Positions 29,336-38,639 are shown, numbered from the stretch's first letter. The stretch: DNA of 64,000 bases from Shouchella clausii (GCF_001598215.1 NZ_BCXJ01000001.1:1116001-1180000), one strand, 5' to 3'. Program-made: numbers and translations. Notes: generated by a model from the sequence alone, not told the origin.

Positions 29336-30220
29336 ATGAAACCAATCAAAAAAGCAATCATTCCAGCAGCTGGCCTAGGAACGCGTTTCCTGCCGGCCAC
29401 AAAAGCAATGCCAAAAGAAATGTTGCCAATTGTCGACAAGCCGACGATTCAATACATTGTTGAAGAAGCGATTGAGTCAGGAATTGAAGACATTATTATC
29501 GTTACTGGAAAAGGCAAACGCGCAATCGAAGACCACTTCGACCATGCGTTTGAACTCGAAGAAAACCTCGCGAAAAAAGAAAAGTTTGAGCTCCTTGAAG
29601 CGGTACAACAAGCGGGCAAAGTCGATATTCATTACATTCGCCAAAAAGAACCGAAGGGGCTTGGTCACGCGGTTTGGTGCGCTCGCAAATTCATTGGCAA
29701 CGAACCGTTTGCAGTTTTGCTTGGCGATGACATTGTCCAACATGAGAAGCCTTGTTTAAAACAGCTCATTGAACAATATGAGGAAAAACAAGCGAGTATT
29801 ATAGGGGTCCAGCAAGTTCCTAGAGAAGAAACAAATCGGTATGGGATCATTGACCCTGCAAACCAAGAAGGGCGCTTGTATGGCGTTAGTCGTTTCGTTG
29901 AAAAGCCAAAAGTGGAAGAGGCGCCTTCGAACTTAGCGATATTAGGACGCTATTTGTTGACGCCAGAAATCTTTACCCATTTAGAAAAACAGGAGACTGG
30001 CGCAGGCGGAGAAATCCAGCTTACGGACGCGATTCAAAAGTTAAATGAGGAACAACAAGTCTATGCCTACGATTTTGAAGGCAAGCGCTACGACGTGGGT
30101 GAAAAACTAGGATTTGTGTTAACAACGTTAGAATTTGCTATGCAGCGTGAAGAGCTTAAACCGGCGCTGATTAAAAAAATGAAACAATATCTAGAACTCG
30201 AAAACATGCTCAAACAGTGA
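29336..30220 (+). CDS. gtaB: UTP-glucose-1-phosphate uridylyltransferase
   Basis: Cytoplasmic enzyme of 294 residues making UDP-glucose for surface polymers and glycolipids. The nucleotide-binding signature [20 protein letters not shown] is at residues 13-32, with the later sugar-site segments [24 protein letters not shown] and [21 protein letters not shown] precedes ATG 29336. It probably supplies UDP-glucose to the glycosyltransferases upstream. Confidence 0.96.
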   Translation: MKPIKKAIIPAAGLGTRFLPATKAMPKEMLPIVDKPTIQYIVEEAIESGIEDIIIVTGKGKRAIEDHFDHAFELEENLAKKEKFELLEAVQQAGKVDIHYIRQKEPKGLGHAVWCARKFIGNEPFAVLLGDDIVQHEKPCLKQLIEQYEEKQASIIGVQQVPREETNRYGIIDPANQEGRLYGVSRFVEKPKVEEAPSNLAILGRYLLTPEIFTHLEKQETGAGGEIQLTDAIQKLNEEQQVYAYDFEGKRYDVGEKLGFVLTTLEFAMQREELKPALIKKMKQYLELENMLKQ

Positions 30221-30268
30221 ACGCGACATGGGCAGTTTGACGGTTCAGATTGCCACATGGAAGCATTG

Positions 30269-30300
30269 AAGCCTGTCAACGTACTCGTTGGCAGGCTTTT
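30269..30300 (+). terminator. terminator of gtaB
   Basis: AAGCCTGTCAACG / CGTTGGCAGGCTT with one G-U pair and loop TACT, ending in four T. Confidence 0.7.
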
Positions 30301-30361
30301 GCAGTATACGGAAGTGTGATCAAAGACAGTGTTGACCGATTGCAAAAAGGCCTTAATTTAA

Positions 30362-30395
30362 AGAGCGAGGCAACTAATTCTAGTTGCCTCGCTCT
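30362..30395 (-). terminator. terminator of the SH3-repeat glucosaminidase gene
   Basis: AGAGCGAGGCAACTA / TAGTTGCCTCGCTCT, a perfect 15-base stem with loop ATTC. On the minus strand TTTAAATT follows. Confidence 0.7.
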
Positions 30396-30401
30396 CTCTG
30401 T

Positions 30402-33400
30402 TTAATGAAGCACTGCAGCGAGCGCTTCAGCTGCAATCCAGCCTTCAACGCCGTTCGCTTTTACTTTTACAAAATCAGTGTCTTCCTCAAGAATCTCGAT
30501 GGTATCATCTTCGGAAAGTTCAAGTAGTTGTTTGGAATCGCTAGAGGCTTCACTAAATAAGAGCGTGTTTTCCGTAAGTTGGATTTTTTTGCCAACTGCT
30601 GTTTGCTGCTCTTCCGTTGCTTCTGAAGGTTCCTCGCCTTGTTCTGAAGACGCTTCACCCTCTTCTGCTGATGCCTCAGCTTCGTCGTCTGCTACATCTG
30701 TTTCTTCTTCTTGAACGGGTTCACTGTTTTCGTCAGCTTCATTGTTTTCAGTTGTATCGCTAACTGGACTGTCTTGGTCTTCGGAGGTACCATCAGCATC
30801 GCCGTGTTCTTCCTCCGCTACCTGTTTCGCTGGATCTTGTTCATCTGTGCTGGCGTCAGTATCTAGATCTTGTTCATCTGCGCTGGCGTCAGTTTCTGGA
30901 TCTTGTTCATCTGTGCTGGCGTCAGTTTCTGGATCTTGTTCATCTGCGCTGGCGTCAGTATCTAGATCTTGTTCTTCTGCGTTGGCATCAGTTTCTGGAT
31001 CTTGTTCATCTGCGCTGGCGTCAGTTTCTAGATCTTGTTCATCTGTACTGACGTCAGTTTCTGGATCTTGTGGATCTTCTAGGCTGCTCTCACCAGTGGA
31101 GTCGTTGTCTTCAGAAGGAGCGTCTTCCGATACTGGTAAGTCACTTTCTTCGTTTTCAACGTCGTTTTCCGTGCCAGTCGTTTCGCTAGCTTGCTCATTT
31201 TCATCAGCTACATGGTCGTCTTCTTCAACTGTGTGGTCATTTGCCTCGTCGGAGTGAGGAACAGTGTCATTCTCATCGATTGATGGCTCTTCAGCGTTTT
31301 CGTCTGTGTCTAGTTCTTTGTCAGGCAAAACGGCTTCGTGTTCTTGTGTTAGCTCTTCTTCGTTATCAGCAAAGTTGTCTTGCTCTTTGTTGCCATCGCT
31401 TTCAGGAACGTCTTGTTTGTCTTCTTCTTTTTCATCTTCATCAACAGGCTGTTGTTTCTCTGATTGACTGTTTTCTGAGTCGGAAACATCGTTTTCTTCA
31501 TTCACAATTTCGGTCACGCCTTCGTTTGCTTCCTCGTTTGTTTCCATCTCTGGAGCAATGGAGGCGAAAGAGAAAGTGCGTGCCATAACTTGGACAGTCG
31601 GTTTAGCTTCCGTTAGCTTAACGTATTGGGAAGAGACCCAGCCCGTTTGTGAGCCAACTTTAACATAGTACCAGCTGCCTTGTTTCTTTAAGATGTCTAG
31701 CTGTTGACCATTGTTCAAAGTTGTCATAATTTTGCTCGATGTATTTGGTTCAACACGAAGGTTTAGACGTGCTGTCGTTGTCCCTGTGTCGATAACCGTC
31801 TCAACTGATTCTGTTTTGGCTTGATTGTTGCTGACGTTCAAATAGTCAGCAGAAACCCAACCTGTACGGTTGCCCGCTTTAACTTGGTACCAACCACCTT
31901 GCTTTTTGAGCAACTCAACTTTCTGTCCTTTGGCAAGAGTAGTGATGATGCTATGGTTTGTACCTGCACCAGAACGCAAGTTAAGGCGTGCCGTTGTGGT
32001 GGCAGATCCGATAGAAGGAGCATTGTCCACATTGCCAGAGCCGTTGACATTTAAGTAATCAGCAGAAACCCAACCTGTACGGTTGCCTGCTTTAACTTGG
32101 TACCAACCACCTTGCTTTTTGAGCAATTCAACTTTCTGTCCTTTGGCAAGGGTAGTGATGATGCTATGGTTTGTACCTGCACCAGAACGCAAGTTAAGGC
32201 GTGCTGTCGTTGTAGCAGAGCCGATAGAAGGAGCGTTGTCCACATTGCCAGAGCTGTTGACATTTAAGTAATCAGCAGAAACCCAACCTGTACGGTTGCC
32301 CGCTTTAACTTGATACCAACCACCTTGCTTTTTGAGCAACTCAACTTTCTGCCCTTTGGCAAGGGTAGTGATGATGCTATGGTTTGTACCTGCACCAGAA
32401 CGCAAGTTAAGCCGTGCCGTCGTAGTGGCAGAGCCGATAGAAGGAGCATTGTCCACATTGCCAGAGCCGTTGACATTTAAGTAATCAGCAGAAACCCAAC
32501 CTGTTGTACGGTTGCCTGCTTTAACTTGGTACCAACCACCTTGCTTTTTGAGCAATTCAACTTTCTGTCCTTTGGCAAGGGTAGTGATGATGCTATGGTT
32601 TGTGCCTGCACCAGAACGCAAGTTAAGCCGTGCCGTCGTAGTGGCAGAGCCGATAGAACCGATAGAAGGAGCGTTACCAGCGTTATCAGAGCCGTTGACA
32701 TTTAAGTAATCAGCAGAAACCCAACCTGTACGGTTGCCTGCTTTAACTTGGTACCAACCACCTTGCTTTTTGAGCAACTCGACTTTTTGCCCTTTGGCAA
32801 GGGTAGTGATAATGCTATGGTTGGTGCCTGCACCAGAACGCAAGTTAAGCCGTGCCGTCGTAGTGGCAGAGCCGATAGAAGGAGCGTTACCAGCGTTATC
32901 AGAGCCGTTGACATTTAAGTAATCAGCGGAAACCCAACCTGTACGGTTGCCTGCTTTAACTTGATACCAACCGCCTTGCTTTTTGAGCAACTCGACTTTT
33001 TGCCCTTTGGCAAGGGTAGTGATGATGCTATGGTTGGTACCCGCGCCAGAACGCAAGTTAAGCCGCGCCGTCGTAGTGGCAGAGCCGAGGGAAGGGGAGT
33101 CTTTGTCTTCTTCATTGCTGGTAATTTTGACATAATCAGCCGACACCCACCCAGTTTGGTGGCCAGCCCGGACGCGATACCAGTTTCCTTCTTTTTTGAG
33201 GATTTCAAGCTTTTGTCCTAATGCAAGAGTTGTGAGCACGTTGCTAGACGTATTTGGTTGGCTGCGCAAATTAAGTCTTGCCGTCGTTTCACCATAAGAA
33301 ATCGGCTCTTGGTCAGAATCTTCGACGTTGTCTTCACTTGGCTTGTCAAGTTTCAAATAATCTCCTGAAACAAAACCAGTCGTATTGCCAACGGCAATTT

Positions 33401-34388
33401 GATACCAATTGCCTTGTTTAGCCAACAGCTCAATTTTTGTATCTTTATCCAAAGTCGTCACAATGGAGTGACTTGTACCTGGCCCAGTCCGCACATTTAA
33501 GCGAGCAGTCGTTGTCCCAAATGTCCCAGTTGGGAGTTGCTCCAATTTATCGTTTCCAGCGTCTCCTGTCGGCTGGTTTTTATATACAGGAACGTCAAAT
33601 GTCATTTCATAGTCGTCTACAAGGCTGTAAAGGTTGGACATATGATGGGTTTGCTTGACAGCCCAGCCTACATCTGTTGCATATTGGTATGTACCAGGAT
33701 TAGCTGGGTTCCAACGCATTTTGTAAAGCGTATTTTGGCCGCGGGCAAAGTAGTTGCTAGAGACAAACCGGGCACCGCCAATAATGGCGTCTTCTGGTGT
33801 AAACCAACCTTGGTTGTATGCATATTGGGCGCCTGCGTTGACCGCGTTCCCATCATAAGCGCCAATGCCATACATGTTGTAAACCGTTTTGCCATTGACT
33901 TGCACGCCAGTAGCCAGTTGGGATTTGCCATTGCCTGTTTCTAATAGCGCGTGTGAAATTAAGTAGATTTCATTCACTCCGTAAAGCTTGCTAGCATTAA
34001 TAAATGCTTGGCCTTGACCTTGTAAGATCCCCTTATCTGAAAGAAGTTGGTTGTTAATTGCTTCGGCGCTTAGCCCAGCACTGGAAGACAAATTTAGAAA
34101 TTGCAGATAGGAAGAGGTTCCTTGTTTGAAGTTATTGGCATTCATATAATAAGCCACGTCAGAGCGGCTTGCATTTTCCCATCTGCCATTTTTATCGGTC
34201 TGAGGTCGGGCAGAGAGGCCCATTTGCCGATCTACAGCTGCATCAAACGACAAATCGTAATGGGTTTCTTTTACAGTAATTGAGCTTGCGTAAGCAGATT
34301 GCAGTGGAAGCGCCGATGCAACTAAAGCGACAATAGACGCAGAACTGCCAGCAAGCATAAGTTTCTTTTGAATAGGAAACACCTCCAA
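30402..34388 (-). CDS. exported N-acetylglucosaminidase with SH3b repeats and acidic repeat region
   Basis: Cell-wall hydrolase of 1328 residues. Order: signal peptide (about 1-35, ending AYA); GH73-type glucosaminidase (about 85-250, SHALLETGNGKSQLA, YNMYGIGAY); nine bacterial SH3 units (about 285-930), six of them nearly identical 71-residue copies; a very acidic region (about 945-1260) with seven 11-residue repeats of the form QDPETDASADE; and a last divergent SH3 unit (about 1265-1328). There is no LPXTG, so the SH3 units presumably hold the wall. The TTG 34388 start has GAAGG upstream; a better SD, GGAGGTG, would instead serve an ATT at 34373. Confidence 0.93.
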   Translation of the reverse strand: MEVFPIQKKLMLAGSSASIVALVASALPLQSAYASSITVKETHYDLSFDAAVDRQMGLSARPQTDKNGRWENASRSDVAYYMNANNFKQGTSSYLQFLNLSSSAGLSAEAINNQLLSDKGILQGQGQAFINASKLYGVNEIYLISHALLETGNGKSQLATGVQVNGKTVYNMYGIGAYDGNAVNAGAQYAYNQGWFTPEDAIIGGARFVSSNYFARGQNTLYKMRWNPANPGTYQYATDVGWAVKQTHHMSNLYSLVDDYEMTFDVPVYKNQPTGDAGNDKLEQLPTGTFGTTTARLNVRTGPGTSHSIVTTLDKDTKIELLAKQGNWYQIAVGNTTGFVSGDYLKLDKPSEDNVEDSDQEPISYGETTARLNLRSQPNTSSNVLTTLALGQKLEILKKEGNWYRVRAGHQTGWVSADYVKITSNEEDKDSPSLGSATTTARLNLRSGAGTNHSIITTLAKGQKVELLKKQGGWYQVKAGNRTGWVSADYLNVNGSDNAGNAPSIGSATTTARLNLRSGAGTNHSIITTLAKGQKVELLKKQGGWYQVKAGNRTGWVSADYLNVNGSDNAGNAPSIGSIGSATTTARLNLRSGAGTNHSIITTLAKGQKVELLKKQGGWYQVKAGNRTTGWVSADYLNVNGSGNVDNAPSIGSATTTARLNLRSGAGTNHSIITTLAKGQKVELLKKQGGWYQVKAGNRTGWVSADYLNVNSSGNVDNAPSIGSATTTARLNLRSGAGTNHSIITTLAKGQKVELLKKQGGWYQVKAGNRTGWVSADYLNVNGSGNVDNAPSIGSATTTARLNLRSGAGTNHSIITTLAKGQKVELLKKQGGWYQVKAGNRTGWVSADYLNVSNNQAKTESVETVIDTGTTTARLNLRVEPNTSSKIMTTLNNGQQLDILKKQGSWYYVKVGSQTGWVSSQYVKLTEAKPTVQVMARTFSFASIAPEMETNEEANEGVTEIVNEENDVSDSENSQSEKQQPVDEDEKEEDKQDVPESDGNKEQDNFADNEEELTQEHEAVLPDKELDTDENAEEPSIDENDTVPHSDEANDHTVEEDDHVADENEQASETTGTENDVENEESDLPVSEDAPSEDNDSTGESSLEDPQDPETDVSTDEQDLETDASADEQDPETDANAEEQDLDTDASADEQDPETDASTDEQDPETDASADEQDLDTDASTDEQDPAKQVAEEEHGDADGTSEDQDSPVSDTTENNEADENSEPVQEEETDVADDEAEASAEEGEASSEQGEEPSEATEEQQTAVGKKIQLTENTLLFSEASSDSKQLLELSEDDTIEILEEDTDFVKVKANGVEGWIAAEALAAVLH
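30833..31072 (-). repeat. 33-base tandem repeats encoding acidic 11-residue units
   Basis: About seven copies of a 33-base unit (for example GATCTTGTTCATCTGCGCTG ... on the plus strand) encode QD(P/L)(E/D)TDA(S/N)(A/T)(D/E)E. Copies differ by a few bases. The array lies in the acidic spacer of the glucosaminidase. Confidence 0.85.
31820..33095 (-). repeat. six near-identical 213-base SH3b tandem repeats
   Basis: Six copies of a 71-codon unit starting GSATTTARLNLRSGAGTNHS follow each other with period 213. One junction has nine extra bases (an added GSI) and one unit has three extra (RTTGWV). Copies are almost identical at the DNA level, so the array is recent and prone to expansion and contraction. 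Confidence 0.9.
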
Positions 34389-34484
34389 AAAATTGCCTTC
34401 TATACTAGTATCGATTCACCTGTTTCATAAATTAATAGGTTCAACGTATTTTCTCAAATTTTGTCGGATAATACAACGCAATGC

Positions 34485-34526
34485 AAAAAAAACGTCCATC
34501 TTCGGGAAAAAAGACGGACGTTTTTT
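34485..34526. terminator. terminator of the LCP gene, bidirectional form
   Basis: AAAAAACGTCC (about 34487-34497) / GGACGTTTTTT (34516-34526) with A-rich and T-rich flanks on opposite sides. It follows the LCP stop on the minus strand. Confidence 0.7.
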
Positions 34527-34530
34527 ACAG

Positions 34531-35619
34531 TTATTCGGTTGGGCTTATAGTGCCAGATGTACTGTTTGTATCAGTTAACGTTTCACTTTCGGGACTCGTT
34601 GGGTCTATAAAGTTAGCTGAACCCGTATCCGTCAGTTCAAGATGTTGTTTAAGAGTTTGCTGGATTTCGAGCAGGCTGTCTTCATGAATATCCTCGTACC
34701 AGATGCTGTTGCCATAAATATCAGGGCGGCGAGTGCCAGTTGTTTCTAATTGCATTGTTTCAATGCCGCTAAGGGACGAAGCATAACCGTGGAGCGAAAT
34801 AATATTTGGAAACGTCAAGTCCATTTGCAAATTGTCGCCAACTGCTTGAAAAACATCATCAAAGCGTGTGATGCTAGAAAAAGAAGCAGCTTTATCAATG
34901 ATGGCTTCAACAACTTGTTGCTGGCGGATACCGCGGCCTTTATCGCCGCCGCCAGCTGAGGATTTCCGTTCGCGAGCATAAGCGAGTGCTTGCTCGCCGT
35001 TTAAATGGGCAGGACCTTTACGAAATTGAAAGTCGACACCGCGGCTTTTTTCTTCAAAGTCAATGTCGTATGTGATTTCAAGGTCAATGCCGCCTAATGC
35101 GTCGACAACATCTACAAGCCCGTCAAAACGGATGAGCGCGTAATGGTCAATCGGAATATCTAGCAGTTCCTCAACGGTAGCAATCGCCATATCAATACCA
35201 CCAAAAGCGTGGGCATGGGTAATTTTATCTTTAAAGCCGCCGCCTCGATAGCCGACAATTTCTACGTAAGTATCACGTGGAATGCTTGTTAGGATAATCG
35301 ATCTCTCGCTTTTATTAAAAGTTGCTACCATGACGGAGTCTGTTCGTTCGGCGCCATCCCCTTCACGGTAATCACTACCTAAAAGCAGCATCGAAAAATT
35401 GTCCTTTCCAACGTCAACTGGCTCGATCCGCCTCTCAGACTTATTGCCTCGGTCCAAGCCTTGGTAAGAACCAGCTGCTGTATCGCTTAAATGGTTAAAA
35501 ATATACCAAACGCCACTGCCTAACGCGAGCAAGGCGACAATGGCTGCAATTAAAGTTGTCTTTAAAATAAATTTTGTCCGTCTTTTTTTTCGGCGACGTT
35601 TTCTCGAATCTTCACCCAT
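34531..35619 (-). CDS. LytR-CpsA-Psr (LCP) family polymer ligase
   Basis: Membrane-anchored phosphotransferase of 362 residues that attaches undecaprenyl-linked polymers to peptidoglycan. It has a basic cytoplasmic N terminus (RKRRRKKRRTKF), one membrane helix (about 17-40) and an LCP domain with LLLGSDYREGDGAERTDSVMVATF, SIPRDTYVEI, ITHAHAFGG, LNGEQALAYARERKS and DKGRGIRQQQVV, including the conserved Arg and Asp residues. It is divergent from the polymer cluster across the glucosaminidase and is the likely ligase for that polymer. ATG 35619 has GGGTGAAG-like context. Confidence 0.94.
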   Translation of the reverse strand: MGEDSRKRRRKKRRTKFILKTTLIAAIVALLALGSGVWYIFNHLSDTAAGSYQGLDRGNKSERRIEPVDVGKDNFSMLLLGSDYREGDGAERTDSVMVATFNKSERSIILTSIPRDTYVEIVGYRGGGFKDKITHAHAFGGIDMAIATVEELLDIPIDHYALIRFDGLVDVVDALGGIDLEITYDIDFEEKSRGVDFQFRKGPAHLNGEQALAYARERKSSAGGGDKGRGIRQQQVVEAIIDKAASFSSITRFDDVFQAVGDNLQMDLTFPNIISLHGYASSLSGIETMQLETTGTRRPDIYGNSIWYEDIHEDSLLEIQQTLKQHLELTDTGSANFIDPTSPESETLTDTNSTSGTISPTE

Positions 35620-36202
35620 ACGTCAATCCCTCATTTCAGTATAAATAGGTCCCAATAAAGTGGGAGCCATAGCATAAATCGACAAAGTGCGCTATTTCAA
35701 AATCAAATTATATCACAATTTCAGATAAAAGATAGAGGATGAACCGTGAAAAATCGTGTTACATCTTCTTACAATGTCCTTTGAAAGTGATGGGCTTGTG
35801 TTCATAGTATAGAATGGCTGGCGGGATGAAAACAACCAATAAATAGAAAATAGGCAATAGGAGTTGGGAAAAATAGTTCAAATGGCGGATGAAGACCAGA
35901 CAATTGTTTTAATATTCTAGTATAAATAGTATCAATTAAAATGAATGGCTAAAAGAACAAAAAAGAAAAGCTTGTTAGCTGCGACATCAACGAGTTTTGT
36001 ACAGTTTTACCGTGGTTTTCGATAATTTTTCTGATTGTTTCATAGAAAAAGGATTTTTTTGAAACTTGTTATTGATTTCTGAAAATAACTCTTTTATACT
36101 AGTACTATAATTTTTACGAAATTAGTATCAGATTTCGCTTTTTTCTGCTAATTTCGTACCGCAGTTGGGCAAATCCAATTGGGAAAATAAGTGAGTGATG
36201 TT
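35620..36202. other. intergenic region between divergent LCP and Lrp genes
   Basis: 583 bases without a supported gene. It is AT-rich. On the plus strand it contains TATAAT (36106-36111) and an 11-base inverted repeat just downstream. Several TAGTAT-like repeats (about 35930 and 36095-36125) are present. I see no RNA gene. It must hold the LCP promoter on the minus strand, but no clear -35/-10 pair was found. Confidence 0.5.
36106..36158 (+). promoter_or_regulatory. promoter -10 and inverted repeat upstream of the Lrp-type gene
   Basis: TATAAT (36106-36111) is followed by TACGAAATTAG (36115-36125) and CTAATTTCGTA (36148-36158), a perfect 11-base inverted repeat with a 22-base spacer. It covers the expected transcription start, so it may be an operator for the regulator itself or a leader hairpin. 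The -35 is poor. Confidence 0.45.
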
Positions 36203-36655
36203 ATGGGAAAGCTAGATAAATTAGATTTCTTGATTCTAGAATATTTCCAGCAAGATGGCAAGTGTCCGTACAGCCAAATCGCCCGCAAGCTTGGTGTCAG
36301 CGAGGGGACAATCCGAAAACGGGCCACAAAAATGCGAAAAGACGGAGTATTTGATTTTATGATTCGCATTAATCCTTTAAAGGTAGGTTATTCCGTAAAG
36401 GCGTTTATCGGCATTCAATCACAGTTGGGAAAACAACATGAAATTGGACAATGGTTAACAACGTTTCCTCAAGTCATTTATATTGCATCTTATTCGGGCT
36501 ATCATGATTTAATCCTGCAAGCGTATTTTGAAAATAATGAAGCGCTTGTCCATTTTGTCAATACAGAGCTTATACCAGAAAACGGAATTGAAGGTATTGA
36601 TGTCAGCATCCAATTAAAACAGTACAAAGATTCAATTTCTTATCTATTGTCTTAA
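36203..36655 (+). CDS. Lrp/AsnC family transcriptional regulator
   Basis: Regulator of 150 residues: winged helix-turn-helix (KLDFLILEYFQQDGKCPYSQ ... LGVSEGTIRKRATKM, about 4-50) and a RAM ligand-binding domain (about 65-150, with VIYIASYSGYHDLILQAYF). Lrp-type regulators sense amino acids. ATG 36203 matches the usual family N terminus; a GTG at 36191 is an alternative and neither has a strong ribosome site. It sits 34 bases before a peptide importer operon in the same direction, which it probably controls. Confidence 0.88.
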   Translation: MGKLDKLDFLILEYFQQDGKCPYSQIARKLGVSEGTIRKRATKMRKDGVFDFMIRINPLKVGYSVKAFIGIQSQLGKQHEIGQWLTTFPQVIYIASYSGYHDLILQAYFENNEALVHFVNTELIPENGIEGIDVSIQLKQYKDSISYLLS

Positions 36656-36689
36656 CTCAATTGAAATGAAATGCAGTGAGGTGAGCGAT

Positions 36690-37721
36690 ATGGCAGAAGA
36701 CAAAAAGCTACTTAGAATTGAACATCTAACGACTTCTTTTCGGATAAATGATCAGCATTACGCAGCTGTTGACAATGTTTCACTCGATGTCAACAAAAAT
36801 GAAATTTTAGCCATTGTCGGCGAGTCAGGTTCAGGGAAAAGCGCTTTGGCGTTTTCGATTGTTGGTCTACATGACAAACTAAATACAAAAATTGAAGGAG
36901 AAATAAAGTACAAGGACAATAATATAACAAACTTGCCTGAAAGAAAGCTAAATAAATTGAGAGGAAAAGAAATGGGGATGATTTTTCAAGATCCTTTAAC
37001 TGCCTTAAACCCTCTCATGACGATCGGCAATCAAATTGACGAATCGTTAGAACTACATACAAAGTTAAATAAACCAAGTAGAAGAAAAAAAGTTCTAGAC
37101 CTCTTACAACAAGTCGGCATTCCTAATCCTGAAGTAACGTATAATCAATATCCACATGAGCTTTCGGGGGGAATGAGGCAAAGAGTCGTTATTGCTATAG
37201 CGATCTCATGCGATCCTGAATTTTTGATAGCAGATGAACCAACAACTGCGCTTGATGTTACCATACAATCGCAAATATTAGACTTATTAAAGAAGTTAAA
37301 AAGCGAAACCAATAGTGGCATTATTTTAATTACACACGATTTAGGCGTTGTCGCAGAGATGGCAGATCGGGTGGCTGTTATGTATGCAGGTCAAATTGTG
37401 GAACTGGCACCTGTGATTGAACTATTTAAAAACCCGCTCCATCCTTACACGCGTTCTTTATTGCAATCAAACCCTTCGGTAAACGAAGTAAAAACAAAAC
37501 TGCATGTCATACAGGGGATTGTCCCTTCGCTCGATAAACTCCCTCGGCAAGGGTGCAGATTTAAGGATCGGATTCCTTGGCTTGCTGAGAGCGCGCATGA
37601 TGAAGACCCAGTTCTTCAAGAAGTGAAGCCTGGACATTTCGTTCGGTGCTCGTGCTATAAACATTTCGAGTTTCCAAATAGCAGCGAGGAGGCAGCAAGA
37701 AATGGCGTTATTGGAAGTTAA
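36690..37721 (+). CDS. peptide ABC transporter ATPase, OppD/DppD type
   Basis: 343 residues. Walker A GESGSGKSALA, signature LSGGMRQRVVIAIAI, Walker B FLIADEPTTALDVT, and the C-terminal oligopeptide-transporter extension from about residue 265 (HPYTRSLLQSNP, PRQGCRFKDR). It drives import of peptides or nickel-type ligands with OppF and two permeases. ATG 36690 follows GTGAGGTGAGCG; upstream in-frame ATG 36666 lacks a site. Its end overlaps the next ATPase by 20 bases. Confidence 0.93.
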   Translation: MAEDKKLLRIEHLTTSFRINDQHYAAVDNVSLDVNKNEILAIVGESGSGKSALAFSIVGLHDKLNTKIEGEIKYKDNNITNLPERKLNKLRGKEMGMIFQDPLTALNPLMTIGNQIDESLELHTKLNKPSRRKKVLDLLQQVGIPNPEVTYNQYPHELSGGMRQRVVIAIAISCDPEFLIADEPTTALDVTIQSQILDLLKKLKSETNSGIILITHDLGVVAEMADRVAVMYAGQIVELAPVIELFKNPLHPYTRSLLQSNPSVNEVKTKLHVIQGIVPSLDKLPRQGCRFKDRIPWLAESAHDEDPVLQEVKPGHFVRCSCYKHFEFPNSSEEAARNGVIGS

Positions 37722-38637
37722 GGATTTAAAAGTTCATTTTCCCGTGAAAGCAGGGATACTAAAACGGACAGTAGGCTACGTAAAAGCAGTAGATGGGATA
37801 TCGTTTGAACTTGAATCGGGAAAAACGTATGGACTTGTCGGGGAATCAGGTTCAGGAAAAACAACATCAGGGCGAGCAATCATTGGCTTAAATGATATCA
37901 CTTCAGGCAAGGTCATTTTTAATGGTCATGATATTACATTAGGAAGAAAAGCAAAATTAGATTTCCGTAAAGACATTCAAATGATCTTTCAAGATCCTTA
38001 TTCTTCTCTGAACCCTAAAAAGCGAGTATTAGACATTATCGCAGAGCCATTGCGGAATTTTCAAAAAATGACAAAGGCCGAGGAACAAAAAAACGTCGAA
38101 GAATTGCTGGAAAAAGTGGGATTAAGTCGTGAAAGTATCGTTAAATATCCTCACGAGTTTTCTGGCGGCCAACGGCAGCGAATCGGGATAGCTAGAGCGA
38201 TTGCCTTAAAGCCTAAATTGGTTATAGCAGACGAGCCTGTGTCGGCGTTGGATGTTTCAGTTCAAGCACAAGTGTTGAATTTTATGGCTGATATCCAAAA
38301 AGAGTTAAACTTAACGTACTTGTTTATTAGCCATGATTTAGGAATTGTTCGCCACTTTTGTGACAGAATCGGAATTATGTATCGAGGGCGTTTTGTAGAG
38401 GAGGGCACGAGGGAGGATATTTTTGAAAACCCTCAACATATTTATACGAAACGCTTAATATCGGCGATACCGGATATCAATCCCGAAAATCGGAGTAAAA
38501 CGGCGGAAATGCGACAAAAAGTGAAAGAACAATACGAAAAAGGGACAACACACTTTTTTACAAAGGAAGGCAAAGTCTTTGATTTGCAAGCAATTTCGAA
38601 AACCCATTTAGTCGCGCTTCCTGGGAAGGGTGAATAA
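37702..38637 (+). CDS. peptide ABC transporter ATPase, OppF/DppF type
   Basis: 311 residues. Walker A GESGSGKTTSG, signature FSGGQRQRIGIARAI, Walker B LVIADEPVSALDVSVQAQ and the C-terminal HIYTKRLISAIPDINP segment. GAGGAGG inside the preceding gene serves ATG 37702. Pairs with the OppD-type ATPase; the permease gene starts two bases after its stop. Confidence 0.93.
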   Translation: MALLEVKDLKVHFPVKAGILKRTVGYVKAVDGISFELESGKTYGLVGESGSGKTTSGRAIIGLNDITSGKVIFNGHDITLGRKAKLDFRKDIQMIFQDPYSSLNPKKRVLDIIAEPLRNFQKMTKAEEQKNVEELLEKVGLSRESIVKYPHEFSGGQRQRIGIARAIALKPKLVIADEPVSALDVSVQAQVLNFMADIQKELNLTYLFISHDLGIVRHFCDRIGIMYRGRFVEEGTREDIFENPQHIYTKRLISAIPDINPENRSKTAEMRQKVKEQYEKGTTHFFTKEGKVFDLQAISKTHLVALPGKGE

Positions 38638-38639
38638 TT

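Noticed and set aside
30833-31072. Regular 33-base repeats resembling a CRISPR-like array
   Set aside because: The units are contiguous with no unique spacers, stay in frame with the minus-strand hydrolase and encode acidic 11-residue repeats. No cas gene is present.
30742-31257. 171-residue Ser/Cys-rich plus-strand frame
   Set aside because: It is the antisense of the acidic repeat region; the composition arises from reversed Asp/Glu/Ser codons and there is no ribosome site.
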